DNA of 64,000 nt, from positions 52,271 through 116,270 of the forward strand of contig CAIQWD010000069.1 of the NCBI GenBank assembly GCA_903875445.1, given 5' to 3'. The position numbers were made by a program, and so were the translations under genes. The stretch is from an uncultured delta proteobacterium. Lineage in GTDB: Bacteria; Desulfobacterota; Desulfobulbia; Desulfobulbales; Desulfocapsaceae. The notes beneath the pieces are model-generated. The model had not been told where the DNA came from. It made no database searches and saw only the letters and a list, made by a program, of their open reading frames with translations. This document shows positions 1-7,773 of the stretch, piece after piece; within the stretch, counting starts at the first letter, position 1; each line of letters opens with the position of its first letter.

Positions 1-563
1 CAATGACCACGGTGGCAATCGACGACACGACCCTGCCGGTCCTCTTGCAATTTGCCAAGGGGGAGCCGCAGGTAACGGTATTGGCCACCGCCAAGTGGCG
101 GGCGGAGGTCGAGCGGCTTCTCCGGCATGATATCTTTACCCTGTCCCTTGCCGCCGGGCTGGTTATTGTCCTCTTGGTAACGGTGCAATATCGTCAGGCA
201 AGGGCCGTGGCGGCGGCATTGGCACCGGTGCTGACGGCCCTGGCTGCCATGTCAATATTCTGTTACCTGACCGATGGCGAGTTGACCATGATGCACCTGA
301 TCATGGGCATTTTGGTCATCGGCATCAGCGTCGATTACGGCATCTTTATTGTTTGCGACAAGCTTGGCGATCATGGCGCCAACTCGGCCCCGGCGGTGAG
401 CCTCTGCGCGGCGAGTACCCTCATCGGTTTCGGCGTCCTGGCCTTTGCCGGCCATCCCGCCCTCCATGCCCTGGGGATTACCGTCCTGGTTGGCGTTGGC
501 GTGTCCTGGCCGGTAGCGCTTCTTGTCAGTCCGGCCATCTTGGCAGTGGGGAAGAGAGGTTAG
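1..563 (+). CDS. MMPL/RND-type exporter, C-terminal end (5' truncated by window)
   Basis: The reading frame is open at the window edge and ends at 563, so only the last ~187 residues are seen. They contain about five hydrophobic segments in the arrangement of the second membrane half of MMPL/RND permeases, including the polar GISVDYGIF stretch typical of the proton-relay helix. Members of this family export lipids or polyenes across the inner membrane. The next genes are a DUF3261-type lipoprotein and a hot-dog thioesterase. An MMPL exporter with DUF3261 and a thioesterase is characteristic of aryl polyene pigment clusters, so this is probably the exporter of such a cluster. The cluster's synthase genes lie outside the window, so the pathway assignment is an inference. 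Confidence 0.8.
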   Translation, partial: MTTVAIDDTTLPVLLQFAKGEPQVTVLATAKWRAEVERLLRHDIFTLSLAAGLVIVLLVTVQYRQARAVAAALAPVLTALAAMSIFCYLTDGELTMMHLIMGILVIGISVDYGIFIVCDKLGDHGANSAPAVSLCAASTLIGFGVLAFAGHPALHALGITVLVGVGVSWPVALLVSPAILAVGKRG

Positions 564-566
564 GGG

Positions 567-1136
567 ATGAAAAACGGCTTTCTTTCCTGCTGTTTTTTTC
601 TTTTGCTTGGCGCCTGCAGCGTGCCGCTTGCCGTTCCCGACAAAAACCTGGCGCCGGACGGTGAGTCCTCGGCCCGGCTGCTGCAAATTCGCATTGAAAG
701 ATGGGGAGAGGTGCGGTTTTCCGGGCTCCTGGCCTTGCGGCAACGGGGGGAAGGATTGTACTATATCCTCCTTGATGCCACCGGCGTAAAACTTCTGGAG
801 GTGGCGGTGGATGGCGCTGGCGAATACCGCTTGATCCACGCCAAAGGTGGTTTGCAGGATTCCGCTCTTGGCGGCTTTCTGGCTGAGGTCCTGATCAGGA
901 CCTATGGTCAGGAACCGGCGACCTTGCCGTGTGCAGGGACTTGGTTGTATCAATTATGCCGTGAAGAGAATACCGGGAACGGCTGGCGCAAATACGGCCA
1001 GGTCGGACCGCTGCAGCTCTGGCAGGTGGTTGCCGATCCCGGGCATGCGGCAAATGCAGCCGTGATCTACCGGCAGCCGTGGCTGGGAGTACGGATTTTC
1101 CTTGCGCCGACTAAAGAAGATACTAAAAAAGGATAG
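567..1136 (+). CDS. DUF3261-like outer-membrane lipoprotein
   Basis: A 189-aa protein with a signal peptide and a lipobox ending in LLGAC (Cys about residue 17), so a predicted lipoprotein. It starts 3 bases after the exporter stop, which implies translational coupling. Size, lipobox and position between an MMPL exporter and a thioesterase match the DUF3261 proteins of aryl polyene clusters, which are thought to act at the outer membrane with the LolA-like carrier and exporter. No catalytic motif is visible. The family assignment rests on context and overall appearance, not on a search. Confidence 0.65.
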   Translation: MKNGFLSCCFFLLLGACSVPLAVPDKNLAPDGESSARLLQIRIERWGEVRFSGLLALRQRGEGLYYILLDATGVKLLEVAVDGAGEYRLIHAKGGLQDSALGGFLAEVLIRTYGQEPATLPCAGTWLYQLCREENTGNGWRKYGQVGPLQLWQVVADPGHAANAAVIYRQPWLGVRIFLAPTKEDTKKG

Positions 1137-1144
1137 TTGCAGAT

Positions 1145-1618
1145 ATGGCTGTTCCACGCAGTTATTTCCCCGGTCAGGAAGGTGAGCCGGCGCCCCTGGT
1201 GGCCACGGCCTGCAGACGGATAAATTTTGAGGAGGTCGATATCCTCGGCATGGTCTGGCATGGCCGCTATGCCAGCTATTTTGAGGATGGACGGGTGGCC
1301 TTCGGCGATGCTTACGGCTTGAACTACCATACCATCCGGGAAAACAAGATGATGGCCCCGATAGTGCAGATGCATCTCGATTACAAACTGCCGCTGCGCA
1401 TTGATGATACCATCCGGATCGAGGCGGCCCTGCACTGGACGGAGGCGGCCAGGTTGAACTTTTCCTATACCATTTTCAACCCAGCGGGCCAGGTCGCCAC
1501 CCGTGGTTATACCGTGCAGATGTTGACCGATACGCAAGGGGTGGTGCAGTTTTTCACCCCCGACTGGCTGCGCGATTTTCACCAGAAATGGCGCGAGGGT
1601 TTTTGGCAAAAACCATGA
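1145..1618 (+). CDS. Acyl-CoA thioesterase, 4HBT hot-dog family
   Basis: A 157-aa protein. The segment DILGMVWHGRYASYFEDGR (about residues 33-51) fits the 4-hydroxybenzoyl-CoA thioesterase pattern, in which an acidic residue and the H-x-x-Y-x-x-[WYF]-[FE]-E stretch form the active site of the hot-dog dimer. It follows the lipoprotein gene by 8 bases and is the last gene of the apparent aryl-polyene-like operon. There it would release or proof-read acyl or aryl-acyl thioesters. The exact substrate cannot be read from sequence. Confidence 0.8.
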   Translation: MAVPRSYFPGQEGEPAPLVATACRRINFEEVDILGMVWHGRYASYFEDGRVAFGDAYGLNYHTIRENKMMAPIVQMHLDYKLPLRIDDTIRIEAALHWTEAARLNFSYTIFNPAGQVATRGYTVQMLTDTQGVVQFFTPDWLRDFHQKWREGFWQKP

Positions 1619-1694
1619 TAACAAACGATTATCGCTGATTGACCACCTTCTCCCGCACCCACAAAAAAGCAATCCTTTGCCCAAATAACCGCCC

Positions 1695-3152
1695 ATGCAA
1701 CAGAACGGAACAACCATTCTTCTCGTCCATCCCCTCGGCTATAGCGCGAAACAAGCGGGCAGCGATATCTCCCGGGTGGCCAACATCATGCCGCCGCTCG
1801 GCCTTGCCTCCATTTCCGCCTACCTTACCGCCCATGGCTTGCGGAACGATATCATCGACTGTTACGCCCACCCCGACGCCGGTGACCGGATCATTGCCTA
1901 TCTGCAGGCCGAGAACTCGGCATTTATCGGTTTTTCCTGCACCACCTCAAGTTTTTTCGATGGGGAGCGGCTGGCGCGTTTGGCTAAAAGCATCCAACCG
2001 GGAATTCGCGTGGTCTTCGGTGGGGTGCACGTCTCCGCTGTCAGGGAGGCGGTCCTCGACGCCTACCCGGTGATCGACTATGCGGTGGTCGGCGAAGGCG
2101 AGGAAACCCTGAGAGAGTTGCTGGCAACCCCGGAAGAAAGGCGGAATGCAGTGGAAGGGCTGGTCTTGCGCGGTGCGGACGGCAAGGCCTTCTTCACTGG
2201 GCGGCGGGGAAAACTTCTTGACCTCGATAGCCTGCCTTTCCCCGACTATAAAAAATTGGCAGGCTACCCTGAATCCTACACCCTGCCCATCTTCAACTAT
2301 CCGAAAGCCCCGAACGGCAGCTGTATCTCCAGCCGCGGCTGCCCCTACGCCTGCAGCTACTGTGACCGCTCGGTTTTCGGCAGGACCTTTCGCTATAATT
2401 CCGCCGGCTACCTGTACCGCCATGTGCTCTTTTTGAAAGAGACCTATGGGCTCCGCCATCTCAATTTCTATGATGACCAGTTTACCTTCAACCGCCAACG
2501 GGTGGTGGATTTCTGCCGGATGGTCATGGGAAAACCGCTCGGCATGACCTTTAATTGTGCAGCCAGGGCCGAGCACCTCGACTTTGAACTGCTGCAACTG
2601 ATGAAGGCGGCCGGCTGCTGGATGATCAGCCTGGGAATCGAGACCGGCGATGAGTTGCTGCTCGCCGCCCATCGACAAAATGTCGATCTGCAGATGATGC
2701 GGGATAAAATAGCCCTGATCAAAAAGGCGGGAATACGGGTCAAAGGCCTGTTGATGATGGGTTTACCCGGCGAGACCGAGGCCAGCATCAAAAAGAGCAA
2801 GGCCTATGTTTTTTCTCTGCCCATCGACGATTTCAATCTCTCCAAGTTCACCCCCTTTCCCGGTTCGCCGGTGTATAAACAGATTAAAGAGGCGGGCGAG
2901 ACCATGGGAACCTTCATGGAGGACTGGGAGAAGATGGACTGCATGGCCTTCCAGTTTGTGCCGCGGGGGATTGAACTGGCCAGGATGGAAGAACTGTTCA
3001 TCGACTTTTACCGCAGCCATTTTCAACGCCCCCGGGTCATCTGGGGCTATGTGGCGATGCTCTGGAAATCCCCGGACAGCTGGTTGCGCTTTCTCGGTAA
3101 TCTATCTTCTTTTATCAGATTTGTCGCCACCAATAAGAGAATCGGCGGGTAG
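1695..3152 (+). CDS. B12-binding-domain radical SAM protein
   Basis: A 485-aa protein. The N-terminal ~150 residues look like a cobalamin-binding Rossmann domain (VVFGGVHVSA and VVGEGEETL motifs, as in the BchE/P-methylase class). A radical SAM domain follows with the canonical CPYACSYC (CX3CX2C) cluster near residue 220. The later LGIETGDE and GLLMMGLPGETEAS stretches are typical of Elp3/MiaB-like radical SAM TIM barrels. The C-terminal region resembles DUF4070/4080-type tails. Likely chemistry is a methyl transfer or ring rearrangement on an unknown substrate. It begins 76 bases after the thioesterase and may be a separate unit. Confidence 0.85.
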   Translation: MQQNGTTILLVHPLGYSAKQAGSDISRVANIMPPLGLASISAYLTAHGLRNDIIDCYAHPDAGDRIIAYLQAENSAFIGFSCTTSSFFDGERLARLAKSIQPGIRVVFGGVHVSAVREAVLDAYPVIDYAVVGEGEETLRELLATPEERRNAVEGLVLRGADGKAFFTGRRGKLLDLDSLPFPDYKKLAGYPESYTLPIFNYPKAPNGSCISSRGCPYACSYCDRSVFGRTFRYNSAGYLYRHVLFLKETYGLRHLNFYDDQFTFNRQRVVDFCRMVMGKPLGMTFNCAARAEHLDFELLQLMKAAGCWMISLGIETGDELLLAAHRQNVDLQMMRDKIALIKKAGIRVKGLLMMGLPGETEASIKKSKAYVFSLPIDDFNLSKFTPFPGSPVYKQIKEAGETMGTFMEDWEKMDCMAFQFVPRGIELARMEELFIDFYRSHFQRPRVIWGYVAMLWKSPDSWLRFLGNLSSFIRFVATNKRIGG

Positions 3153-3330
3153 TGCATATTTAAGGTTCGATGAGGCCTGTCGCCAAAATGATGGATGCAG
3201 CTGATATCCATTGACAAGAGGGCTGTTTGGTGTGGTACGAAACATGGGATTTTGGAGCATGAAAATTTAAGAAAAAACCTTATTATTCAAGACCTGACTT
3301 TTTGTCACCCCCCTAAGAAGGCAAAATTAG

Positions 3331-3781
3331 ATGAAGAAAAATTTCACTGTTGTTTTGAAGTATTCCTCCAAAAAAGCAAAATCAGTCGACCATCAGGCGG
3401 TACTACGATAAATGGAGGCAAGAACAAAATCTGCCAAGGCGATGTGATAATCTAGAATGTGCTTTTCATGAGCAATCGCTAAGGTGGAACGGAAAGCAAC
3501 TGCCATTGATCTTGGACCACATAGACGGAAATCGTAGAGACAATAGACCTGAAAGTCTTCGATACCTATGTCCAAATTGCGATTCACAGCTGGCAACCCG
3601 CGGAGGTGCAAACAAAGGCCGTGTCCGGAGAATCGATGAGAATGGTTTTTTGCTAGTTTCCCGCGAAGGAATACAATCGTTCACTTTTTCCCATCAGGGG
3701 GTGCAGTATGTGGTGGGGCGGCAGAAATTTCATTCTCTTGCCAAAGAGACCCGGGAAGCACAAACAAAGCCTAACCAATAA
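3331..3781 (+). pseudogene. HNH endonuclease-like gene, broken by a frameshift
   Basis: An ATG at 3331 (AGAAGG about 10 bases upstream) opens 26 codons that end in TAA at 3409-3411. The downstream frame (from about 3392) reads RRYYDKWRQEQ..., then a Cys pair (RRCDNLEC), then ILDHIDGNRRDN and LRYLCPNCDSQ up to a stop at 3781. That is the order expected of a compact HNH endonuclease with a zinc ribbon: D-H-x-D-G-x-x-x-D-N core and C-x-x-C pairs. Joining the frames near 3390-3400 would give about 150 residues. The break could be a real indel or a sequencing error. Solitary HNH genes of this sort occur in mobile or defence contexts, but none is visible here. Confidence 0.65.
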
Positions 3782-4016
3782 AGGACTGATTAATGGCCAG
3801 GTCAAATGGAGGGTCGGGTTTAGAAGTTGACAAGTTAAAGCAAGAAGGGGGTCTTCATTGTTGACAAGTGTGAAAATATTATACAAAACCAATAACTTTT
3901 ATAAGTTGCAATAATGGGTTGATGTGGACAGCGGAAAAATGGCTATTTTCAAAAACAAAGTACTGGTTGAATAATGGTTGCCGCCGTTTACCTAACTCGT
4001 TTGGAAAGGCATCGAT

Positions 4017-4260
4017 ATGAGAACAACGAAACTAATAATATGCATCATCTTCGCTATGCTTATAGTTTCTTCAACTTATGCAGATAATCCTGAACGATCA
4101 AAAGGTATTTCTGCCCATGCACTCCCTAAACGAGTTGCAAAACTAGACCGGAGTTGTTGACCCCAAAACACGCCGGATTACCATCGAACTGACAGGATCC
4201 CCCGTTTATCGGAATCAAAAAGGGACAAGAAAGCTGATTTTATTTGATATTGGCGGCGGC
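4017..4260 (+). pseudogene. Broken small secreted-protein gene
   Basis: An ATG at 4017 opens a 47-aa frame ending in TGA at 4158-4160. It has a clear signal peptide: a basic start (MRTTK), a hydrophobic core, then STYA before DNPERS. A frame shifted by one base continues from 4153 as VVDPKTRRITIELTGSP and then KLILFDIGG, which looks like genuine protein sequence. The pair therefore reads as one secreted protein of about 80 residues or more interrupted by a one-base frameshift. No family was recognised. The 3' limit is approximate. Confidence 0.4.
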
Positions 4261-4319
4261 TTCGCGAATCATTTCAACTCCATTTGCGGGCAGAGGAATA
4301 TAGCCGAATCTATCTATTC

Positions 4320-4499
4320 TTATTTCTGGTTTTTGAAGATGTCTAATTGCTTAAGAAGATCTGCAAGATGGTTTTCTATACTCATCAGGAGAAGTCTTGC
4401 ACTGTAGCTATCTGAATTTTTCTCAAAATTTTCCCGAGACTCAGCCAGTACGATTTCAGTCTTTCTTATTTTCTCTTCCAGTGACTCAAGTTGGTTCAT
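4320..4499 (-). CDS. Small coiled-coil protein (59 aa)
   Basis: ATG at 4499 with AAGGAAG about 8 bases upstream, and TAA at 4320-4322. The protein starts MNQLESLEEKIRKTEI and is almost entirely charged heptad-like helix with no Cys and no membrane segment. It begins 13 bases after the stop of the hybrid histidine kinase on the same strand, so the two are very likely co-transcribed. A role as a kinase accessory or output partner is only inferred from position. It is a real-looking gene because it has a good ribosome-binding site, a plausible composition and no competing frame. Confidence 0.6.
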   Translation of the reverse strand: MNQLESLEEKIRKTEIVLAESRENFEKNSDSYSARLLLMSIENHLADLLKQLDIFKNQK

Positions 4500-4512
4500 A
4501 ATAAATGCTTCC

Positions 4513-7167
4513 TTAAAGAGTATTCAATAACGGGTATATGTCTTTTGCATCTAAAATCTCCCTTATCTTAAGCAACAGTGCATTTGGCGACAGCGGCTTG
4601 GAAATGAAGTTGAATTCTTTTTCCTGAATCCCTTTGTCAAGAACGACATCGCCGGTGTAGCCACTCATGAAAAGGACCTTTATATTCGGTTGTATCTTCT
4701 TTATTTCATTGTAGGTATCCATCCCGTTTTTCTTGGGCATAACGACATCAAGAATGAGGAGGGATATCTGCTCCATAAAATCCACGTACTTCTGTACTGC
4801 CTCCGATCCATTCTCAGTTTCTATGACGGTATATCCTGTACTCTCCAGGACCTCTTTTATAAGGCGTCGCAGGTCACCATGGTCTTCAGCAATCAGGATT
4901 GTTTCCGAACCGCCTTTCACTTGAGGGGTATCGTTGGATATATTTTCTTCTGCCTGTTTCACCACTCCAGGGAAATAGACGTTAAATGTCGTCCCTTCAC
5001 CAGGCTCACTATAAACTGTAACAAATCCATCGTACTGTTTGACAACGCCGTAGACCGTGGAGAGACCGAGCCCTGTTCCTTTTCCCACCTCTTTTGTGGT
5101 GAAGAAAGGCTCAAAAATTTTCTTTCTGATCTTTTCATCCATACCAATCCCTGTATCAGAAACGGAGATCAATACATATCTCCCGGGTTTTCCAAACCCA
5201 TGGGCTTTTACAAAGGGATCATCGAATTCAACAGGGTGCGTCTCAATTACCAGCTTGCCACCTTTGGGCATGGCATCCCGGGCATTGGTAACAAGGTTTA
5301 ACAGCACCTGGTCAACCTGGGTGACATCTGCCATAATGGTCACATCCTCATCGGTGAGGACTGTTTTAAATTCAATATCTTCCGCAAGCAATCTCTGTAA
5401 GAGTTTTTCGATGCCCTGAATGATAGTATTGACGTTATGCTGCTTCAGCTCCGTCACCTGTTTTCTGGTGAAGGCCAGAAGGTTCTGGGTAAGATTTGCA
5501 GCTCTTTCCGACGACGCCAATATCTGGTCAACATATGTTCGCAATGGATCGTCCACCGCCATTTTGGCTTGCAACAGGTTGCTGTAGCCGATGAGTGCAG
5601 TCAGGATGTTATTAAAGTCATGGGCAATTCCCCCGGCCAAGGTACCGATAGCCTCCATCTTCTGGGCCTGGAACAGCTTTCCCTCAAGGGCCGCCTTCTC
5701 CACCTCGGCTTCTTTCTGTTCGGTGATATCGCTGATGGTGACCAGGAGGCGATCCGTACCACCTATTTCGGCACGTCGCATTTTTACTTCGACCCAGAAC
5801 AGCCGCCCTCCTTTATCTTTCGCCTTCCACTCAAAGAGCTGTGGTTCTCCCTGAGCAGCCTTAGCAATCCATCCCAGGGCATCCTGCATGGTATAGGGAG
5901 GGTAACCGGCGCTTAAAACGCCGATATCGGTCTGTCGTGCTTCCTCCCGGCTGAATCCGTACATCTCGCACATCTTTTGGTTCACGTCGAGAATGGCGCC
6001 GGTATCCAGATCCTGAATAAAAATAGCATCATTGGCCGAATCATAAATTGCCCGATACTGTTCTTCACTCTGTCGGAGGGTTTCCTGCCGGCGATCGAGT
6101 TCCTCGACCATCCGGTTGAAGGCCTGGGACAGGGTGCCGATCTCATCGCCCGTTCCGATCTCGAGCAACCTGTCTGAGCCCGACTTTCCGGGGAGTTCTT
6201 TTACATGACGCGTGAACACAACAAGAGGATAGGTTAAGCGCTTGATGAGATAAAAGACGATAACTAAAACACAGACGATGCCAATGATCGCTGCCGCAAA
6301 AAATTTTTTCTCCAGGTCAAAGATTATCTCGTGCGCCTCGGAAACAGGATAGTTTGCGGCGAGGATCCAGTCGTTCACCTTGAGGCGCTTGAGGGAGGTC
6401 AGCATGCGCACGCCATAGGTATTAACCGTTTCGCCGGTCCCCTCGAACCCGTCAACGGCCTTATCGTAGAGGAGGTTGGTGCCGGGTGAAACCTGTTTTA
6501 ATATCCGCTCGGTATCGGGATGCATGATGATCGTCCGGCTCTCCCGGGTAGTCAGGTACAGGTAGCCTGTACGCCCAATGGTCACCCGCAAGAGGTCCTG
6601 AAGGATGTTCTCCCCCACCAGGTCCATGGCCCCCAACAGGATTCCTACTAAGAGGCCCTTCTCGTCGAAGATCGGGGCAGTCATTATGATATCGGGATGT
6701 TTTTGGGCCAGGGACGAAATATAAGGGTCGGAAATGACCGGTGCCTTGGTTGCCACTGTGCTCTTGTAGAAAGGGCGGAAAGAGGCATCGAATCCACGAC
6801 GATTGGGACGGAAGGGCGACTCGGCCAGTATCTTCCCTTCTGGAGTTAAGATCAAGACATCTACGTCGAAGATGCGTTGCAGGCCGGTCAGGTTGTCGAG
6901 AAAAACCTGCGCCCGATCCGAGTCCTTGAGTGCCGCAGGAGGGACCCTCAGGGCCGCATCGATGAGCTGGCTATGGGCAGCCATAAGTTTCTTGTCGATC
7001 TCGCCCGCCAGCGCCGTCACCATGACAAACTGGCTCTGGGAAATGGTGGCTTTGAGCTGCCTTTCAAAGAATGAAAAGGTAACATACGCCACTGCTGATA
7101 TGAGAAAAATGACCAATATCGAGACCGTGATCGTAATCTTTGCCTTTAATCCCATCGGGTAAGCCAT
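4513..7167 (-). CDS. Hybrid sensor histidine kinase (Cache-HAMP-PAS-HisKA-HATPase-REC)
   Basis: 884 aa from the ATG at 7167 (AAGG upstream). A TTG 45 bases earlier is possible but less likely. Order: membrane helix ~10-32, periplasmic double-Cache-like sensor ~40-280, second helix ~289-306, HAMP, PAS ~375-495, H-box GGIAHDFNN near 509, HATPase with DTGIGM and GTGLGLS, and a C-terminal receiver ~760-884 with LLILDVVMP. It would sense a small periplasmic ligand, autophosphorylate and pass phosphate to its own receiver. No separate response regulator or output domain is adjacent, only the 59-aa coiled-coil gene downstream. Confidence 0.92.
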   Translation of the reverse strand: MAYPMGLKAKITITVSILVIFLISAVAYVTFSFFERQLKATISQSQFVMVTALAGEIDKKLMAAHSQLIDAALRVPPAALKDSDRAQVFLDNLTGLQRIFDVDVLILTPEGKILAESPFRPNRRGFDASFRPFYKSTVATKAPVISDPYISSLAQKHPDIIMTAPIFDEKGLLVGILLGAMDLVGENILQDLLRVTIGRTGYLYLTTRESRTIIMHPDTERILKQVSPGTNLLYDKAVDGFEGTGETVNTYGVRMLTSLKRLKVNDWILAANYPVSEAHEIIFDLEKKFFAAAIIGIVCVLVIVFYLIKRLTYPLVVFTRHVKELPGKSGSDRLLEIGTGDEIGTLSQAFNRMVEELDRRQETLRQSEEQYRAIYDSANDAIFIQDLDTGAILDVNQKMCEMYGFSREEARQTDIGVLSAGYPPYTMQDALGWIAKAAQGEPQLFEWKAKDKGGRLFWVEVKMRRAEIGGTDRLLVTISDITEQKEAEVEKAALEGKLFQAQKMEAIGTLAGGIAHDFNNILTALIGYSNLLQAKMAVDDPLRTYVDQILASSERAANLTQNLLAFTRKQVTELKQHNVNTIIQGIEKLLQRLLAEDIEFKTVLTDEDVTIMADVTQVDQVLLNLVTNARDAMPKGGKLVIETHPVEFDDPFVKAHGFGKPGRYVLISVSDTGIGMDEKIRKKIFEPFFTTKEVGKGTGLGLSTVYGVVKQYDGFVTVYSEPGEGTTFNVYFPGVVKQAEENISNDTPQVKGGSETILIAEDHGDLRRLIKEVLESTGYTVIETENGSEAVQKYVDFMEQISLLILDVVMPKKNGMDTYNEIKKIQPNIKVLFMSGYTGDVVLDKGIQEKEFNFISKPLSPNALLLKIREILDAKDIYPLLNTL

Positions 7168-7281
7168 CTTCACAGTCCTTGTTGTTTGGTCATATTCATT
7201 CGTCCAAGACAATAGTAATGCAAACCGGAGACAAATAGCAACTCAATGGAAACTTCTTGTTCCCGTCAGCCCCCGGAGAAT

Positions 7282-7306
7282 TGTTGCAATTCACCGTTTT
7301 GCAACA
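7282..7306. promoter_or_regulatory. Inverted repeat, possible regulator site upstream of the hybrid kinase
   Basis: TGTTGCAA and TTGCAACA form a perfect 8-base inverted repeat separated by 9 bases. It lies 115 bases upstream of the kinase start. The shape is that of a dimeric DNA-binding-protein site. No convincing -24/-12 or -35/-10 promoter could be placed beside it. Confidence 0.35.
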
Positions 7307-7455
7307 CATTTTAAACATTTTCTTAACACGAGGTGTCTACTCTTGCCTGATACGCCTGCGCCTATACAGCCCTAAGCCTACGAGCAGCGACTCTCAACCG
7401 ACGGGCGAGGTTCTCAGTTTTCATTTGATAAGGATACCATGAACACACTGCCGAA

Positions 7456-7530
7456 TCCCTGCAAGGCAAAGGAAATGTGGTGCGGCGGATGTTTGCTGAT
7501 ATTGAGGCGGAGGTGTATGTCTTAGGTGAT
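7456..7530 (+). pseudogene. Fragment of a family 2 glycosyltransferase gene
   Basis: One frame reads SLQGKGNVVRRMFADIEAE then VYVLGD. This is the GKG-N-V-V-R-x-M-F-x-D-I-E-A-D-x-Y-V-L-x-D-G-D block of dolichyl-phosphate-glucose-type GT2 enzymes, just before and into the DxD motif. There is no start or continuing frame on either side, so this is a short relic of a lost gene. The rest of 7168-7773 holds no supported gene, only the inverted repeats at 7282 and 7671. Confidence 0.55.
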
Positions 7531-7670
7531 CAACAGGCCCAACCACCAGGGTAAAGACCGTATCCCTGGGGATAACCTGGTGGCATGCGCTACCGGAGTA
7601 GCAAGTCCGGACATTCTCCGTAAAAGATGCAGGGGGTATTCCATTTTCAGGGTTTCCGATAAATTGAAGG

Positions 7671-7716
7671 CCCGATAGCTATCAACGGGCGTTATCGCCT
7701 GTTGATAGCTATCGGG
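7671..7716. repeat. 46-nt near-perfect palindrome
   Basis: A 16-bp perfect inverted repeat (CCCGATAGCTATCAAC and its complement) encloses an inner GGCG-TTAT-CGCC hairpin. The one intervening pair can wobble, so the whole 46 nt folds into a single hairpin of about 21 bp. It sits 58 bases past the alkaline phosphatase stop. There is no T-run on either side, so it is not a standard intrinsic terminator. It could be a 3' mRNA-stabilising hairpin, a REP-like unit or a protein site. Confidence 0.7.
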
Positions 7717-7773
7717 GTGAGACGGACCTGCAAGGACCCACAAGGGAGAGGTGCGGGCAAACAGATCCGGGGC

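Noticed and set aside
3195..3455. 86-aa ORF overlapping the HNH locus
   Set aside because: Runs through the HNH start and frameshift region in a different frame, with no recognisable content.
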